Shown: positions 17,869 through 26,954, counted from the stretch's first letter. The stretch is DNA of 64,000 nucleotides from Candidatus Puniceispirillum sp. (GCA_028383305.1 JAOEVD010000007.1:1-64000), one strand, 5' to 3'. Program-made: numbers and translations. Notes: a model not told the origin generated them from the sequence alone.

Positions 17869-18945
17869 ATGGAAAATGCAAATTCTTACCTATCAACTAA
17901 AAAACTAAGCAAGTTCTTCGGTGAATTTTTAGCGCTTGATAATGTTTCCATAGACATAAACGCTGGTGAGTTTGTCTGTTTCCTCGGCCCGTCAGGTTGT
18001 GGCAAGACTACGTTACTGCGTTGTATTGCTGGTCTGGAAGTACAGTCCAGTGGGACAATTATTCAAAACTCAGAAATAATTTCAGATTTACCAACTTCTC
18101 AACGTGATTTTGGTATCGTTTTTCAATCTTACGCTCTTTTTCCAAACCTTTCATGTTTTCAAAATATTGCCTATGGCCTGGAAAACCTTGGCTGGGACAA
18201 AAAAGATACAGCCAAACGAGTGGAGGAATTGCTATCGCTCGTTGGTTTGTCAGATCACATCGGGAAATACCCAAGCCAACTGTCTGGTGGTGAACAACAA
18301 AGGATTGCTCTGGCTCGCGCTATCGCTACATCACCAAACCTTTTGTTGCTGGATGAGCCGCTCTCCGCTTTGGATGCCAAGGTTCGGGTGCATCTGCGAC
18401 AAGAGTTAAAGAATTTTCATCGCAGGCTCGGTTTGACAACAGTTATGGTAACTCACGATCAAGAAGAAGCTCTCGCTATAGCAGATAGAATTTTCGTAAT
18501 GGACGGTGGAAAGATAATGCAATCTGGCACGCCGGAAGATATCTACGCCAACTCAAAAAACCCATTTGTTGCCAACTTTATTGGAATGACTAATTTCATT
18601 GAAGGAGAAGTCCTAAACAAAAACGTCATAACAATAGATAATAAGCAAATAGATTTTGTTGACCATGGCTTTACAAAAAGTACAAAAGTTCTAGTTGCTG
18701 CTCGGCCGGAATGCATTGATCTTACTGCGAAAAATGAAAAGAATATGTTTGATGGAACGGTAGTTGATGTCGAATTTCTAGGGTCATTTCTTAGAATTTA
18801 CCTGAACACCTCAATTATGCCAAATCAACGTTTAATAGTCGATAAACCAATGATTGGTAATTTTGATAAATCCATTGCTGTTGGAGATGTTGTAGGTTTT
18901 ACGATGTCGCCAACTCACTTAAACGTCTATGAGTATGATAGATAA
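17869..18945 (+). CDS. ABC transporter ATP-binding protein (FbpC/PotA/PhnT type)
   Basis: ATPase of the importer whose binding protein is divergent at 16472. Walker A GPSGCGKTTLLRCIAG, signature LSGGEQQRIALARA, Walker B LLLLDEPLSALD and H-loop MVTHDQEEAL are intact, and the last 100 residues form a TOBE-type regulatory domain. From the ATG at 17869 (AGAAG about five bases upstream) the protein has 358 residues, normal for the family; the frame remains open upstream to 17746 but that part overlaps the promoter repeat and is not family sequence. It overlaps the permease gene by 17 bp. Confidence 0.92.
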   Translation: MENANSYLSTKKLSKFFGEFLALDNVSIDINAGEFVCFLGPSGCGKTTLLRCIAGLEVQSSGTIIQNSEIISDLPTSQRDFGIVFQSYALFPNLSCFQNIAYGLENLGWDKKDTAKRVEELLSLVGLSDHIGKYPSQLSGGEQQRIALARAIATSPNLLLLDEPLSALDAKVRVHLRQELKNFHRRLGLTTVMVTHDQEEALAIADRIFVMDGGKIMQSGTPEDIYANSKNPFVANFIGMTNFIEGEVLNKNVITIDNKQIDFVDHGFTKSTKVLVAARPECIDLTAKNEKNMFDGTVVDVEFLGSFLRIYLNTSIMPNQRLIVDKPMIGNFDKSIAVGDVVGFTMSPTHLNVYEYDR

Positions 18946-20629
18946 AATGCTGGGTCGTAAATCTAAATCGCTAGCAGCCGATAAATCAGATAAAATTGGC
19001 AGAGTGCTTGTCTTCATTTATTTAGCTCTATTCTTTTGCTTTCTGGTTCTACCGCTCTTTGCGTTAATGTCCAAAAGCATGCAAAATGCGGATGGTATTT
19101 TTATTGGCCTTGAAAATTTTGTGGTCTACTTAAAAGACCCTACGCTTTTCAAATCCTTTTTCCACAGTCTTTTTGTTGCTTTTGTTTCCACAGTAATAGT
19201 TGTTTTTCTGGGTTTTTTGTATGCATTTGCGTTGCAATGCACCTGCATCCCATTCAAGGGATTCTTCAGAGTGGTCTCCTTGATCCCGTTGCTTAGCCCA
19301 TCCATCCTTGCCGCAATTGCCCTTGTTTATTGGTTTGGTAACCAAGGTGTGTTTAAGGAGCTGCTCCTAGGGAACTCAATCTATGGCCCAATAGGCATTA
19401 TAATGGCCTCTGTTTATTGGACTTTTCCACACGCACTTATGATTTTGTCCACCTCCTTGTCGTTATCGGATGCACGTCTTTATGAAGCCTCTGATGCACT
19501 CAAAGCGTCGAAGCTCAGGACATTTTTTACTGTTACTTTGCCGGGAGCCAAATACGGCATCATAAGCACCACTTTTGTTGTTTTCATCCTTGTTTTCACT
19601 GACTTTGGTGTTCCTAAAGTTATCGGGGGAAATTATAACGTGCTTGCCACGGATATTTATCGTGAAGTGGTTGGAATGCAAAATTTTCAAATGGGAGCAG
19701 TTATATCAATTGTACTATTGATTCCGGCATTACTTGCCTTTGCCCTTGATCAATTTTTCCGGAAAAGGCAGGCGTCCCAATTAACCTCTAGAGCAGTCGT
19801 TTATGTGCCAAAGCCTCATAAAGTGCGTGATAACCTTCTCCTCTGCTATTGTTTGTTTATTACAGCATTGGTTCTTTTAATGCTAGGCATGGCTCAATTT
19901 GGGGCTCTGGTAAAGTTTTGGCCGTATAATCTTTCGTTAACCTTGAAACATTATAATTTTGAAGTCGCAGGGCTAGGCTGGGACTCGTTCTACAATTCTA
20001 TTCGTATGTCACTTTGGGCAGCATTTTTTGGAACAGTTATAATTTTTATTGGTAGCTACCTGATAGAGAAAATGCGTTCAGACAAAAGCCTAAGGGATGT
20101 CCTTCAGATGATTGCACTTATGCCAATGGCAATACCTGGAATAGTGCTTGGGCTTGCATATATTTTCTTTTTTAACATGAAAGATAACCCTCTAAATTTC
20201 ATTTATGCCACAATGATAATCTTGGTAATAAACACAATAGTCCATTTTTATACTGTATCCCACTTATCGGCTATTACAGCGATAAAGAAATTAGACTCCG
20301 AGTTTGAGTCAGTTTCACTTTCACTTAAAGTTCCTATTTATAAAATGTTTTTCCGAGTGACTCTCCCAGTGTGCTTGCCAACAGTTTTCGATATTTTTAT
20401 CTACCTTTTTTGTAATGCGATGACGACTGTTTCAGGTGTTATTTTTCTTTATTCGTATGACACAACATTGGCATCAGTTTCGTCTATACATCTTGATGAG
20501 CAGGGTGATGTGGCTGGAGCTGCTGCGATGGCAATGTTGATTGTTTACATTTCATTTCTTGTGCGCGGCATTCATACGATCATATCGACTTTTCTTATGA
20601 AGAGAACACAGGCATGGAGAAATATCTAG
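18929..20629 (+). CDS. Fused two-domain ABC transporter permease (FbpB type)
   Basis: Inner-membrane permease of 566 residues with two binding-protein-dependent transport domains in one chain and about twelve hydrophobic helices, as in FbpB, AfuB and ThiP. EAA-like loops are seen near DALKASKLRTFFTVTLPGA (about residues 188-206) and SLSLKVPIYKMFFRVTLP (second half). PhnU/PhnV 2-aminoethylphosphonate systems normally have two separate permeases, so the fusion fits the Fbp/Afu branch better. It overlaps the ATPase upstream and the phosphatase downstream, which makes a coupled three-gene unit. Confidence 0.9.
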   Translation: MSMIDKMLGRKSKSLAADKSDKIGRVLVFIYLALFFCFLVLPLFALMSKSMQNADGIFIGLENFVVYLKDPTLFKSFFHSLFVAFVSTVIVVFLGFLYAFALQCTCIPFKGFFRVVSLIPLLSPSILAAIALVYWFGNQGVFKELLLGNSIYGPIGIIMASVYWTFPHALMILSTSLSLSDARLYEASDALKASKLRTFFTVTLPGAKYGIISTTFVVFILVFTDFGVPKVIGGNYNVLATDIYREVVGMQNFQMGAVISIVLLIPALLAFALDQFFRKRQASQLTSRAVVYVPKPHKVRDNLLLCYCLFITALVLLMLGMAQFGALVKFWPYNLSLTLKHYNFEVAGLGWDSFYNSIRMSLWAAFFGTVIIFIGSYLIEKMRSDKSLRDVLQMIALMPMAIPGIVLGLAYIFFFNMKDNPLNFIYATMIILVINTIVHFYTVSHLSAITAIKKLDSEFESVSLSLKVPIYKMFFRVTLPVCLPTVFDIFIYLFCNAMTTVSGVIFLYSYDTTLASVSSIHLDEQGDVAGAAAMAMLIVYISFLVRGIHTIISTFLMKRTQAWRNI

Positions 20630-21159
20630 AGTTGGAAAAAAAGAAACAAACTGTCTCAAGGATTGAGATACCAGGCCACAAAGCCCGTCTTTTGCTAACA
20701 GCTTTTCCAGGTAGAACCTCAACTAATACGTTCTCGATAAAAAAGATGTCATCTGTGTTAAACCTGCTAGAGAATGAAGGCTGCTCACATTTTCTTTCTT
20801 TAGTAGAAGATGGTGAGTTCGATGGTTATTGCAGTAAAGCAGTGCTTGAGGCTGAGACAAAAAAAAGACTGATTAATTGGGTTCATCTTCCAATAGCCGA
20901 TATGGATATCCCGAAAAATAGCACGTTAGATGGGTTAAAAAAGATTCGGCCAAAACTTTTGGAGGCAATTAAAACAGACCGTTCGATTGCAATCCACTGT
21001 ATGGGAGGGCTGGGCCGTTCTGGGACTGTTGCTGCAATAATTTTGGCTGATCTTGGCATTTCCTTTCGATCGGCTATCGGCGTAGTCCGGCAATTTCGAC
21101 CGGGAGCCATTGAAACAAGCGCACAGGAAAATTTTGTGTTACATTCTCAATTGAATTGA
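20614..21159 (+). CDS. Dual-specificity/tyrosine phosphatase-like protein
   Basis: Cysteine-based phosphatase of 181 residues. The P-loop HCMGGLGRSG (HCxxGxxR(S/T)G) is at about residues 128-137 and a candidate general acid aspartate lies in PIADMDIPKN about 30 residues earlier. It is translationally coupled to the permease (16-bp overlap). Such proteins can dephosphorylate small molecules as well as proteins; sitting in a transport operon argues for action on an imported phosphorylated solute, but a signalling role is possible. No signal peptide. Confidence 0.82.
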   Translation: MEKYLELEKKKQTVSRIEIPGHKARLLLTAFPGRTSTNTFSIKKMSSVLNLLENEGCSHFLSLVEDGEFDGYCSKAVLEAETKKRLINWVHLPIADMDIPKNSTLDGLKKIRPKLLEAIKTDRSIAIHCMGGLGRSGTVAAIILADLGISFRSAIGVVRQFRPGAIETSAQENFVLHSQLN

Positions 21160-21229
21160 AAGCACTTCTCGTTTGAAGCACGTGCAGTCACCAAACCTGT
21201 TCTAATAAGAATAATGACAATTGTTGAGT

Positions 21230-22189
21230 TCAGGTTCCAACGAACTCTTCTGCAAAATATCCTTGAAGATAAAGTAGGCCAAGAAGGTCAGTGAAGCTTA
21301 GCTGAAGTGGTATTGTATCAAGAAGCAGCCCTTGACCCTGAAAAGCCACACCCATCCCAGAATGGCTAAGCATTTCAAGGTCGTTAGCGCCATCACCAAT
21401 TGAAGCCGTTGCAGAAATGTCTATACCTAAGCGTGTGCAATAATCTATCAAATATTCTGCTTTCGCTTTACGATCAAGAATCGGGCGCAATACCTTACCC
21501 GTGATGACGTTCTCTTCTATTAACATGTGATTGCCATGATAGCCGTGAAACCCGCACAGGTTTGAAACATGACCTAGCAGAAAATCAAATCCACCAGAAA
21601 CAAGATAGCATTTCGAGCCGTTTGCGCGCATGGTTTGCACGAGGTTTACCGCACCGTTATTCAAAACAACCTGATCTAGCAATGCATCCAGAAATCCAAC
21701 GGGCTTGCCAGCGAGCAGTTTTACACGATCAATAAGAGCCTCTGAAAAATCTATTTCACCGGCAATAGAGCGCTGTGTAATAGCCTCTACGGCACCCCCG
21801 ACTCCAGCCATTTGTGCCAAGTGATCGAGAGATTCTGAAGTAATAATTGTGCTATCCATATCAGCTAATAAAAGTTTTTTTCGGCGTTCCTGCAACTCAA
21901 CAATATTTACATCTATATTATCCGCTGACGCTCTCGCTCTTAAAGCGAGAAAGGAATCAGTTTTAAGAGCCTCGCTTGCTGTGAAACTTTCATGGGGTTT
22001 ACATATGATTTCGGCGGCTAGTCCATAATGAAGCCACTGCGCATTACCTTGCGGATAAAATGGTTGGAGTTCGAGCCAAAACCTTTTTAACCACAGGTTT
22101 GCTGTTTCTCGGGTTTTATTTTTGCTTCTTAACGTGCTTTTGTAGGAAACATACTTCTCCGAAGTAGAAAAAACTATGGCGTGACTCAT
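21230..22189 (-). CDS. serB: SerB-like phosphoserine phosphatase (HAD family)
   Basis: HAD-superfamily phosphatase that in SerB proteins converts phosphoserine to serine. The nucleophile motif LLADMDSTII, the threonine/serine motif YLVSGGFDFLL and the metal motif SIGDGANDLEML are intact. The N-terminal 100 residues correspond to the poorly conserved regulatory part of long SerB proteins. It faces the phosphatase gene convergently. Placement between an importer/phosphatase operon and an Na/Pi transporter suggests it may serve organophosphate use rather than only serine synthesis. Confidence 0.85.
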   Translation of the reverse strand: MSHAIVFSTSEKYVSYKSTLRSKNKTRETANLWLKRFWLELQPFYPQGNAQWLHYGLAAEIICKPHESFTASEALKTDSFLALRARASADNIDVNIVELQERRKKLLLADMDSTIITSESLDHLAQMAGVGGAVEAITQRSIAGEIDFSEALIDRVKLLAGKPVGFLDALLDQVVLNNGAVNLVQTMRANGSKCYLVSGGFDFLLGHVSNLCGFHGYHGNHMLIEENVITGKVLRPILDRKAKAEYLIDYCTRLGIDISATASIGDGANDLEMLSHSGMGVAFQGQGLLLDTIPLQLSFTDLLGLLYLQGYFAEEFVGT

Positions 22190-22679
22190 GACTAGGTTTC
22201 TTTCTCAAAGTGTAATTCATAGGCTAAAAACCCTCGCGTATTTGTTTTTTGACTTTACGGAATATCCGCGGTCAGGGGTTTTGGGATCAAAGATAGCTTA
22301 TTACTAAGAAAGAGTTTAGTTCATACTTTTAGTTACATTATGCGGCGGGTTGTCTGAGATGCAGCGCCGCGCTTCAAATGTTATTCGTTTGCTCCTTCCC
22401 CCTGCTTTCAGCCTGGGGTTGTTTGTTTTTAGGCTCAGAGCCTAGCCGTAGCAAGGCTGCTAGCTAACTGTTGCCACCTCACCTGATCTAAGTTCCGAGG
22501 GTTGACTGGAAAAGTTTACGGTCCGCTGGCTTCTGTCCATTTGCTTAGGGCGTCCAAACAGGGTTATTAGAACCCTTTCCTGTTACCAAACGGTATTGGC
22601 AAAGGGGTTGGTACCTTGTTTGGGTCTAATCAGATCAACCTCGTTAAAAAAATGATACAATAGGGTTTTGGGTTTGCTT
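22190..22679. other. 490-bp non-coding stretch with hairpins
   Basis: No convincing coding frame. Two clear inverted repeats are present: TAGGCTC-A-GAGCCTA at 22430-22444 and GGGTT-ATTAG-AACCC at 22561-22575, the latter followed by more G/C-rich paired-looking sequence up to 22625. It lies downstream of the Na/Pi gene and upstream of serB on the same strand. A structured RNA or leader is possible; I recognise no known family. Confidence 0.4.
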
Positions 22680-24335
22680 TTAATCTTTGTCTACTAGTCG
22701 CGAGTGAAGGAGTTTACCCTCACGGGAGAGAATTGGGTAAGCAATGGTAGCTATTTGACTATTGAATTCCTTGAAAGCAAGACTGGTTTCGAGATGTAAG
22801 TCACTTGTCTCAAAACTTTCAGTGAGACCAGCGGCAAGCCGTTTTAGATGCCTTTTACGGCTTTTACGCTGGTGGCGAGAGAGTTTGGATTTTTCCTCTA
22901 CTAACTGGCGTGCAATGTCTACATCACGGGAGATCAGCACGTTGCTTGCAAGTGAAATATTAGCAATGATGCGGTCGTGCATACTTTCCAGTTCAGCAAG
23001 ACCCTCAGCGGAAAAGTGAATGCCTTCTTTCTGGCGGTCTAGGGCCAATGGCAAAAGGTTTTTGGCAACGATATTTCCAGCGGCTTCAATCGCAATCGCG
23101 AATTCGATTAAATTGCGCAGCTGGCGGCTTCGGCCCCTTGATGTGATTTCCTTCGAGAGATCACTAGAATACTCGCGAATGCCATCAAAAGCATCATTGA
23201 GCCGTTTGTTGTTTTCGAGGATATTTTTACTTTGTTTCTTATCGTATTCCTCAAAAAGTTGCATTATTGGTTGCATCATTTCTTGCGCAATCAAGAGCAT
23301 GTGATGAATTTCACGCTGGATACATGCCATTGCTAGTGGCGGGGACCTCAAAGCTTCTTTGTCAAGCACAGAGCGATAATGGGCCGGTATATCCTCATTT
23401 GACGATTTATGTTCTGGTAATAATTGCTCCGCACATCTGCCTGCCAATCTGCTAAAGGGAATAGCTACAAGCAACATTGTGTTGAAAATGATGTGTGTGA
23501 GGATAATCTGCTGCCCCGCATGGATCTCTGGCAAAAGCCCAATCAACGATGTGCGGTTAACTATCACTACCATGCTGAGAGCCGCGCCGCCTCGGATGAG
23601 TAAGTTCATTAGGGGAAGTTGACGTGCCGTGGGAGGCATTGTGCGGGTCATCCAAATCGGCAAAAGAGACGAGCCTAAATTCGCCCCCAATACCAATGAG
23701 ACACCTACCATCAGCGTTAGAGTCTCGCTAGTAACAAGCGCTACAAACATCAATACGGCGGCAACGGAAGAGTGCAAAAGAAAAGCCAGAAGTGCACCAA
23801 TTAGAAAAGTAGCTAAGAAATCACGCTCAAGGATTAAGATAAAACCCGGAAGAAAGCTGCTGTTTCGTAGTGGTGAAACGTTGGTGCGGATGAGGTCTAG
23901 GGCAATAAGTATTAAAGCCACACCCATTATGATTCGACCTATCTGCTTTAAAGTTGGTGTTTCAGATTTAAGGAAGAGGAGGCCACCCACTAGAAGCATC
24001 AGTGGTGCTAGCCAGTGAATGTCGAGGCTAAGAAATAGTATTACTAGTGCGGAGCCAAGATCAGCCCCAAGAATAGCCGCCAGTCCTAGCTCAAAGGAGA
24101 TCATTGAGGAGCCGAAAAGCCCAGACACCATTATTGCAACTGCCAAAGAAGATTGCATAATTGCAGCAAGTAGGGCACCAAAAACTGTCGCGCTTACCTT
24201 TGCGTGGGAGCGCCTCATGATTTGCCGGAATGATGGTCCATAGGCCTGTTCCACACCTCTTTGCACCATTTTGACGGCAAACAGTAAAAGGACAGTCGCA
24301 CCAGCAATGTTGAGAAGAAATTCAATGATTAGCAA
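22680..24335 (-). CDS. Na/Pi cotransporter family protein with PhoU-like domain
   Basis: Membrane protein of 551 residues with two Na/Pi-cotransporter repeats (about residues 10-140 and 170-300, each with an inverted glycine/serine-rich motif such as GALLAAIMQSSLAVAIM and GALLAFLLHSSVAAVLM) and a C-terminal PhoU-like helical domain (about 340-540). Bacterial members move phosphate with sodium and several act in Pi efflux. Next to two phosphatases and an importer for a probably phosphorylated solute it could remove surplus phosphate. The direction of transport is not readable from sequence. Confidence 0.88.
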   Translation of the reverse strand: MLIIEFLLNIAGATVLLLFAVKMVQRGVEQAYGPSFRQIMRRSHAKVSATVFGALLAAIMQSSLAVAIMVSGLFGSSMISFELGLAAILGADLGSALVILFLSLDIHWLAPLMLLVGGLLFLKSETPTLKQIGRIIMGVALILIALDLIRTNVSPLRNSSFLPGFILILERDFLATFLIGALLAFLLHSSVAAVLMFVALVTSETLTLMVGVSLVLGANLGSSLLPIWMTRTMPPTARQLPLMNLLIRGGAALSMVVIVNRTSLIGLLPEIHAGQQIILTHIIFNTMLLVAIPFSRLAGRCAEQLLPEHKSSNEDIPAHYRSVLDKEALRSPPLAMACIQREIHHMLLIAQEMMQPIMQLFEEYDKKQSKNILENNKRLNDAFDGIREYSSDLSKEITSRGRSRQLRNLIEFAIAIEAAGNIVAKNLLPLALDRQKEGIHFSAEGLAELESMHDRIIANISLASNVLISRDVDIARQLVEEKSKLSRHQRKSRKRHLKRLAAGLTESFETSDLHLETSLAFKEFNSQIATIAYPILSREGKLLHSRLVDKD

Positions 24336-24429
24336 AATTTTTTACCCATAAAATTACAGTAATAGCTTTGCAATTTGATGATCGGTGTATAATGCAGCAC
24401 ACATGTGATGATCGGGATGAAAAGCCAGT

Positions 24430-25404
24430 TTATGCGCTCTTTTCACTTGCGGTTGCGAGAACGCACAGCAGCTCAAACATGATGGACACCCCGACCCACC
24501 CTGTTCCCCCTGTTGGGTCAAAAGGTGGAGACACTTCGACAAGGTCTGCACCAATTAAATTAAGCCCAGCGAGCTTGCGGACAATGCGTTGAGCTTCATA
24601 TGAGGTAAATCCACCAATCTCAGGCGTTCCTGTACCAGGCGCATAGGACGGATCAATCGCATCAATATCAAAACTGACATAGGTTGGACTATCGCCGACA
24701 ATCCCCCGCGCTTTATCCATGATGGCATCCAGCCCGGTCTCATAGACCTCATCTATCGTGATGATGTGAACGCCATTCTGCCGCCCCCATTCAATATCTT
24801 CACCATCATACATGGTGCCGCGAATACCAATTTGCACAACGCGCGTTGGGTCTAAAAGCCCCTCTTCAATGGCGCGGCGAAATGGAGTGCCATGGGTGAA
24901 TTTTGAACCACCAAAATATTCGTCAAATAGATCTGTATGTGCATCAATATGAATCATTGATAGTGGCTCTTTGCGTTTGATCCCCCGCAAAATGGGAAGC
25001 GACACAAGATGATCGCCACCACCAGTTAGGGGAACTATATTCTTGTCATGCATTTCTAAGTAAAAATTGGTTATCCGTGTCAAACAATCTTGAATATCGG
25101 CTGGATTGACTGGACAATCACCCAAATCAGCGCAATTGACCAGTTTAAAAGGATCGACCCCAGTATAGGGATGAACCGCCCGAATCATCGTTGAAAGGTC
25201 GCGTAATTGTCTTGGCCCATGTCTAGCACCGGGGCGATTTGTTGTACCAGCATCCCACGGCACACCAACCAACCCAATATCAACTTTTGTAATATCTGGG
25301 TGACTCAATGCAATGTTTGGCAGGCGCATAAATGTAGGAACCCCAGCAAACCGGGGCGAAACTGCCCCTGAAACCGGCTCAAATGATATGGATGTGTCGC
25401 TCAT
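24430..25404 (-). CDS. Agmatinase-family ureohydrolase
   Basis: Second guanidino hydrolase of the window and the closer match to classical agmatinase: GGGDHLVSLPILRG, MIHIDAHTDLFDEYFGG and SFDIDAIDPSYAPGTGTPE hold all metal ligands. I prefer the ATG at 25404 (324 residues) because family similarity begins shortly after it; the frame continues to an ATG at 25458 that lies inside promoter repeat copy C. It is divergent from a LysR gene, the arrangement known for guanidinobutyrase and guanidinopropionase operons in Pseudomonas. Substrate undetermined. Confidence 0.9.
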   Translation of the reverse strand: MSDTSISFEPVSGAVSPRFAGVPTFMRLPNIALSHPDITKVDIGLVGVPWDAGTTNRPGARHGPRQLRDLSTMIRAVHPYTGVDPFKLVNCADLGDCPVNPADIQDCLTRITNFYLEMHDKNIVPLTGGGDHLVSLPILRGIKRKEPLSMIHIDAHTDLFDEYFGGSKFTHGTPFRRAIEEGLLDPTRVVQIGIRGTMYDGEDIEWGRQNGVHIITIDEVYETGLDAIMDKARGIVGDSPTYVSFDIDAIDPSYAPGTGTPEIGGFTSYEAQRIVRKLAGLNLIGADLVEVSPPFDPTGGTGWVGVSIMFELLCVLATASEKSA

Positions 25405-25449
25405 GGTGGCTTTCTTCGCTGATGAAATCAGTTGTTTCATTGCCTCAGC

Positions 25450-25526
25450 TATAATCATTGACCATAAATTTCAGTTGTGTAAATGTTGACTTGTAGAAGT
25501 TAACATTGAAGAAAGCCGAACTATTG
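25450..25526. promoter_or_regulatory. Promoter repeat copy C between ureohydrolase and LysR genes
   Basis: Reference copy of the element also found at 17557-17608 and 17697-17761. The core at 25484-25505 is the interrupted palindrome TGTTGACTT-GTAG-AAGTTAACA, which satisfies a LysR-type T-N11-A layout. The TTG start codon of the LysR gene (25506) abuts the core, so binding would also repress or autoregulate the regulator. Confidence 0.7.
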
Positions 25527-26447
25527 GCAACCAAATCATTACCCCCTTTAAGCGATATTGATTTGCGGCTTTTACGCGTTTACCGAACCATTGTAGAATG
25601 TGGCGGCTTTAGCCAAGCCCAGGCCGAGCTTGGCATCAGCCGTTCGACTATCAGCACGCATATGAGCAATTTGGAGACCCGTTTGGGGCTGACATTATGT
25701 CGGCGCGGACGCAGCGGATTTGCCCTTACAGAGCGCGGCAGACTGGTTTATGAATCAGCGTCAAAATTTCTAACCGCGCTTGAAGGGTTCCGAAGTGAGC
25801 TTGGCGAATTACAAGGCCGGATGACGGGCGAAATTAAAATTGGCATGGTCGATAATCTAACGTCAAATTCGTCATGCAAGCTTTATGAGGCGATCAATAA
25901 ATTTTGCGCCCAAACACAAGATGTTCATCTGATTATCCAAGTTGTAGCACCAAACCAAATTGACAATTGGTTGACGCGCGGGTTACTGCATCTAGCGATT
26001 GTGGCAAACCTGCCATCATCTGACGCGATTCATTCAGAAACCATATTCCATGAACGCCAAGAACTGTATTGCAGCTCGGCTCATCCCCTATTTGACATGG
26101 ATCCAAAATTAATCACCAAAGATATTATCAGCCGGCAGGCTTTTGTCAGGCGGGGCTATTCAGTAACAACGCCATATGACTCATTTTTCAATGAGCCAGC
26201 AGCTGCCACCGCCTATCATATGGAAGGTGTCGCACAATTTATTCTTAGTGGAAAATATGTTGGCTTTTTACCTTGTGATTTTGCCCAACAGCAATGGGTC
26301 AATAATGCACAAATGCGGTCTTTATTGCCCAATATTTGCGGCTTTGAGGTGCCTATCTCAGTCACCTATTCAAACCTTGCCCCCTTGTCACTTCCAGCAA
26401 GTGTTTTCCGCAAAATGATTCTAGCTGCGCATCAAACGAGCAATTAG
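25506..26447 (+). CDS. LysR-family regulator divergent from agmatinase-like gene
   Basis: LysR-type regulator of 313 residues with N-terminal HTH (about residues 18-75; GGFSQAQAELGISRSTISTHM) and an effector domain. Translation appears to start at a TTG directly after the operator-like palindrome; a second in-frame TTG lies six codons on. It most likely controls the divergent ureohydrolase, and through the repeated element perhaps also the importer at 16472-21159. The inducer is unknown. Confidence 0.88.
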   Translation: MKKAELLATKSLPPLSDIDLRLLRVYRTIVECGGFSQAQAELGISRSTISTHMSNLETRLGLTLCRRGRSGFALTERGRLVYESASKFLTALEGFRSELGELQGRMTGEIKIGMVDNLTSNSSCKLYEAINKFCAQTQDVHLIIQVVAPNQIDNWLTRGLLHLAIVANLPSSDAIHSETIFHERQELYCSSAHPLFDMDPKLITKDIISRQAFVRRGYSVTTPYDSFFNEPAAATAYHMEGVAQFILSGKYVGFLPCDFAQQQWVNNAQMRSLLPNICGFEVPISVTYSNLAPLSLPASVFRKMILAAHQTSN

Positions 26448-26477
26448 CTCCAATGCGATACAAGGGGTTGCTCCCTA

Positions 26478-26543
26478 TTAAGGTGCCGCGTCACGCATAA
26501 AGATTGGTTGATTGGCATCAGATTGACCAGGTTGATAGCAATA
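26478..26543 (-). pseudogene. 3'-end fragment of a yaaA paralogue
   Basis: Reading on the minus strand gives YCYQPGQSDANQPIFMRDAAP and a stop. This mirrors the end of the intact yaaA at 37620 (YRYQPDQSDANRLVFEREAPV, stop). Only about 21 codons remain; upstream sequence does not continue the match. It is a duplicated or transposed scrap. Confidence 0.65.
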
Positions 26544-26560
26544 AGTCAGAACCGCTAGCT

Positions 26561-26924
26561 AACACTTGCGCGCTAAACGCCTCAATATTATTGCTTCGCC
26601 CCAAAAGTGTGGGCTGGTTAACGCTAAAATCGTTGAGCCCTTTGGACTATCCGGTAATTAATCCAAATTATTTGGCCGCAAACCGATTGCAACACGATTG
26701 TTGTAGAGTTGCAAGTGACTCACTCAATTTGCTGATACGACCCTGTACGCATGCTGCATACCGAAGAATATAGGCCGAGTGCAGAAATTGTCGATGATGA
26801 TTACGACGAATTACTCAATTAAGCACGCACTAACGCCACTACAACCTATCATTCGGTTGGCACCTGCAAAATGAGTGATGATAAAATGGCCGTTGCTGAT
26901 AAACTGGAGATCATTGGCAGATAG
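26561..26924 (+). pseudogene. C-terminal remnant of a GMC oxidoreductase (choline dehydrogenase-like)
   Basis: Two frames together match the C-terminal substrate domain of GMC flavoenzymes. The first (26561 to about 26755) reads LLLRPKSVGWLTLKS then YPVINPNYLAANRL; the second (about 26758-26924) reads EEYRPSAEIVDDD, then an in-frame TAA, then TTTYHSVGTCKM with the conserved catalytic histidine region. One frameshift, one internal stop and loss of both ends make it a pseudogene. It neighbours a choline-sulfatase-like gene, so a lost choline oxidation step is plausible. Confidence 0.8.
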
Positions 26925-26954
26925 TAAAGGTCCAATAACAGATTTGAAGCGCTG

